From contig OZ037865.1 in NCBI GenBank assembly GCA_964035575.1, forward strand, positions 1,116,001 to 1,180,000: a stretch of DNA of 64,000 bases, in the 5' to 3' direction. The position numbers and the translations under genes were made by a program. Position 1 is the first letter of the stretch, and the number at the start of each line of letters is the position of its first letter. Origin of the DNA: Rhynchopus sp. YZ270_cl-10. Its lineage: Eukaryota; Euglenozoa; Diplonemea; Diplonemida; Diplonemidae. Of the stretch, positions 63,956-64,000 are shown in pieces. The notes below the pieces were generated by a model. The model ran no database searches and was not told where the DNA came from. It worked only from the letters and a program-made list of their open reading frames with translations.

Positions 63956-64000
63956 CTTAAAAAAAACAGAAAAGTTTCCATCGTTGTAAGTCAACAATGG

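Larger units (their letters stand above)
60054..64000. other. gene-free region with modules D, A and C
   Basis: No intact gene. Module D is at 60245-60288, 61570-61688 and 61966-62006; module A at 61252, 61510, 62190 and 62240; module C at 63472-63520 and 63892-63955. Short coding-like relics lie at 61690-61817 (AAKYSDAQAYLNLFPVHY) and 62355-62567. A-rich low-complexity DNA lies at 62830-63010. Confidence 0.5.

Overview
This is a nuclear window from a single-celled eukaryote. Conventional GT-AG introns interrupt several genes: RPS15, a PRA1-family gene, a MAP kinase, a CCCH zinc-finger gene and a mitochondrial-type gene. All sixteen host genes or gene copies that I can support lie on the + strand. 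The only minus-strand coding signals sit inside transposable elements. The MAP kinase carries HRDLHPGN, DFN and TDY in place of HRDLKPxN, DFG and TEY; from memory this combination resembles kinetoplastid MAP kinases. One-way gene arrays plus cis-introns plus a euglenozoan-like kinase suggest a euglenozoan, most likely diplonemid-like. That is an inference, not a proof. Stop codons follow the standard code.

Layout. 1-10 kb: a gene cut by the window edge, a Gln-rich/coiled-coil/acidic protein, a multi-pass membrane protein and Mediator subunit MED6. 10-28 kb: a young tandem family of five genes, each with a ubiquitin-like N-terminus and 25-residue leucine-rich (BspA/LRR_5-type) repeats. It is interleaved with a secreted M23 metallopeptidase-propeller gene that uses the same 5' leader as the LRR genes, and with a ubiquitin-like/WD-repeat gene. 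The flanks of these genes are duplicated and shuffled, with a shared 5' leader and a shared 3' block of three hairpins. 28.6-32.2 kb: the MAP kinase, with a Mutator-like element in its third intron. 32-42.3 kb: no host gene, but nested transposons (a hAT-like element inside a second copy of the Mutator-like element) and a 2.7-kb foldback element that carries its own spliced minus-strand gene. 42.6-57.7 kb: RPS15, PRA1, a mitochondrial-type protein, a DUF3592-like protein, a giant repeat glycoprotein with 55 identical 11-residue units, and the CCCH zinc-finger gene. 57.7-64 kb: no gene seen; homopolymer-rich DNA with short repeats and a hAT-type MITE.

Across the window, introns and intergenic DNA are peppered with at least six families of short (45-130 bp) interspersed modules, all but one copy in the same orientation as the genes. 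They usually end in T- or A-rich tracts and some form the pyrimidine tract just upstream of a start codon. These modules, the foldback element with its gene, the 7-mer-array transposon and the M23-propeller gene are the most unusual content.
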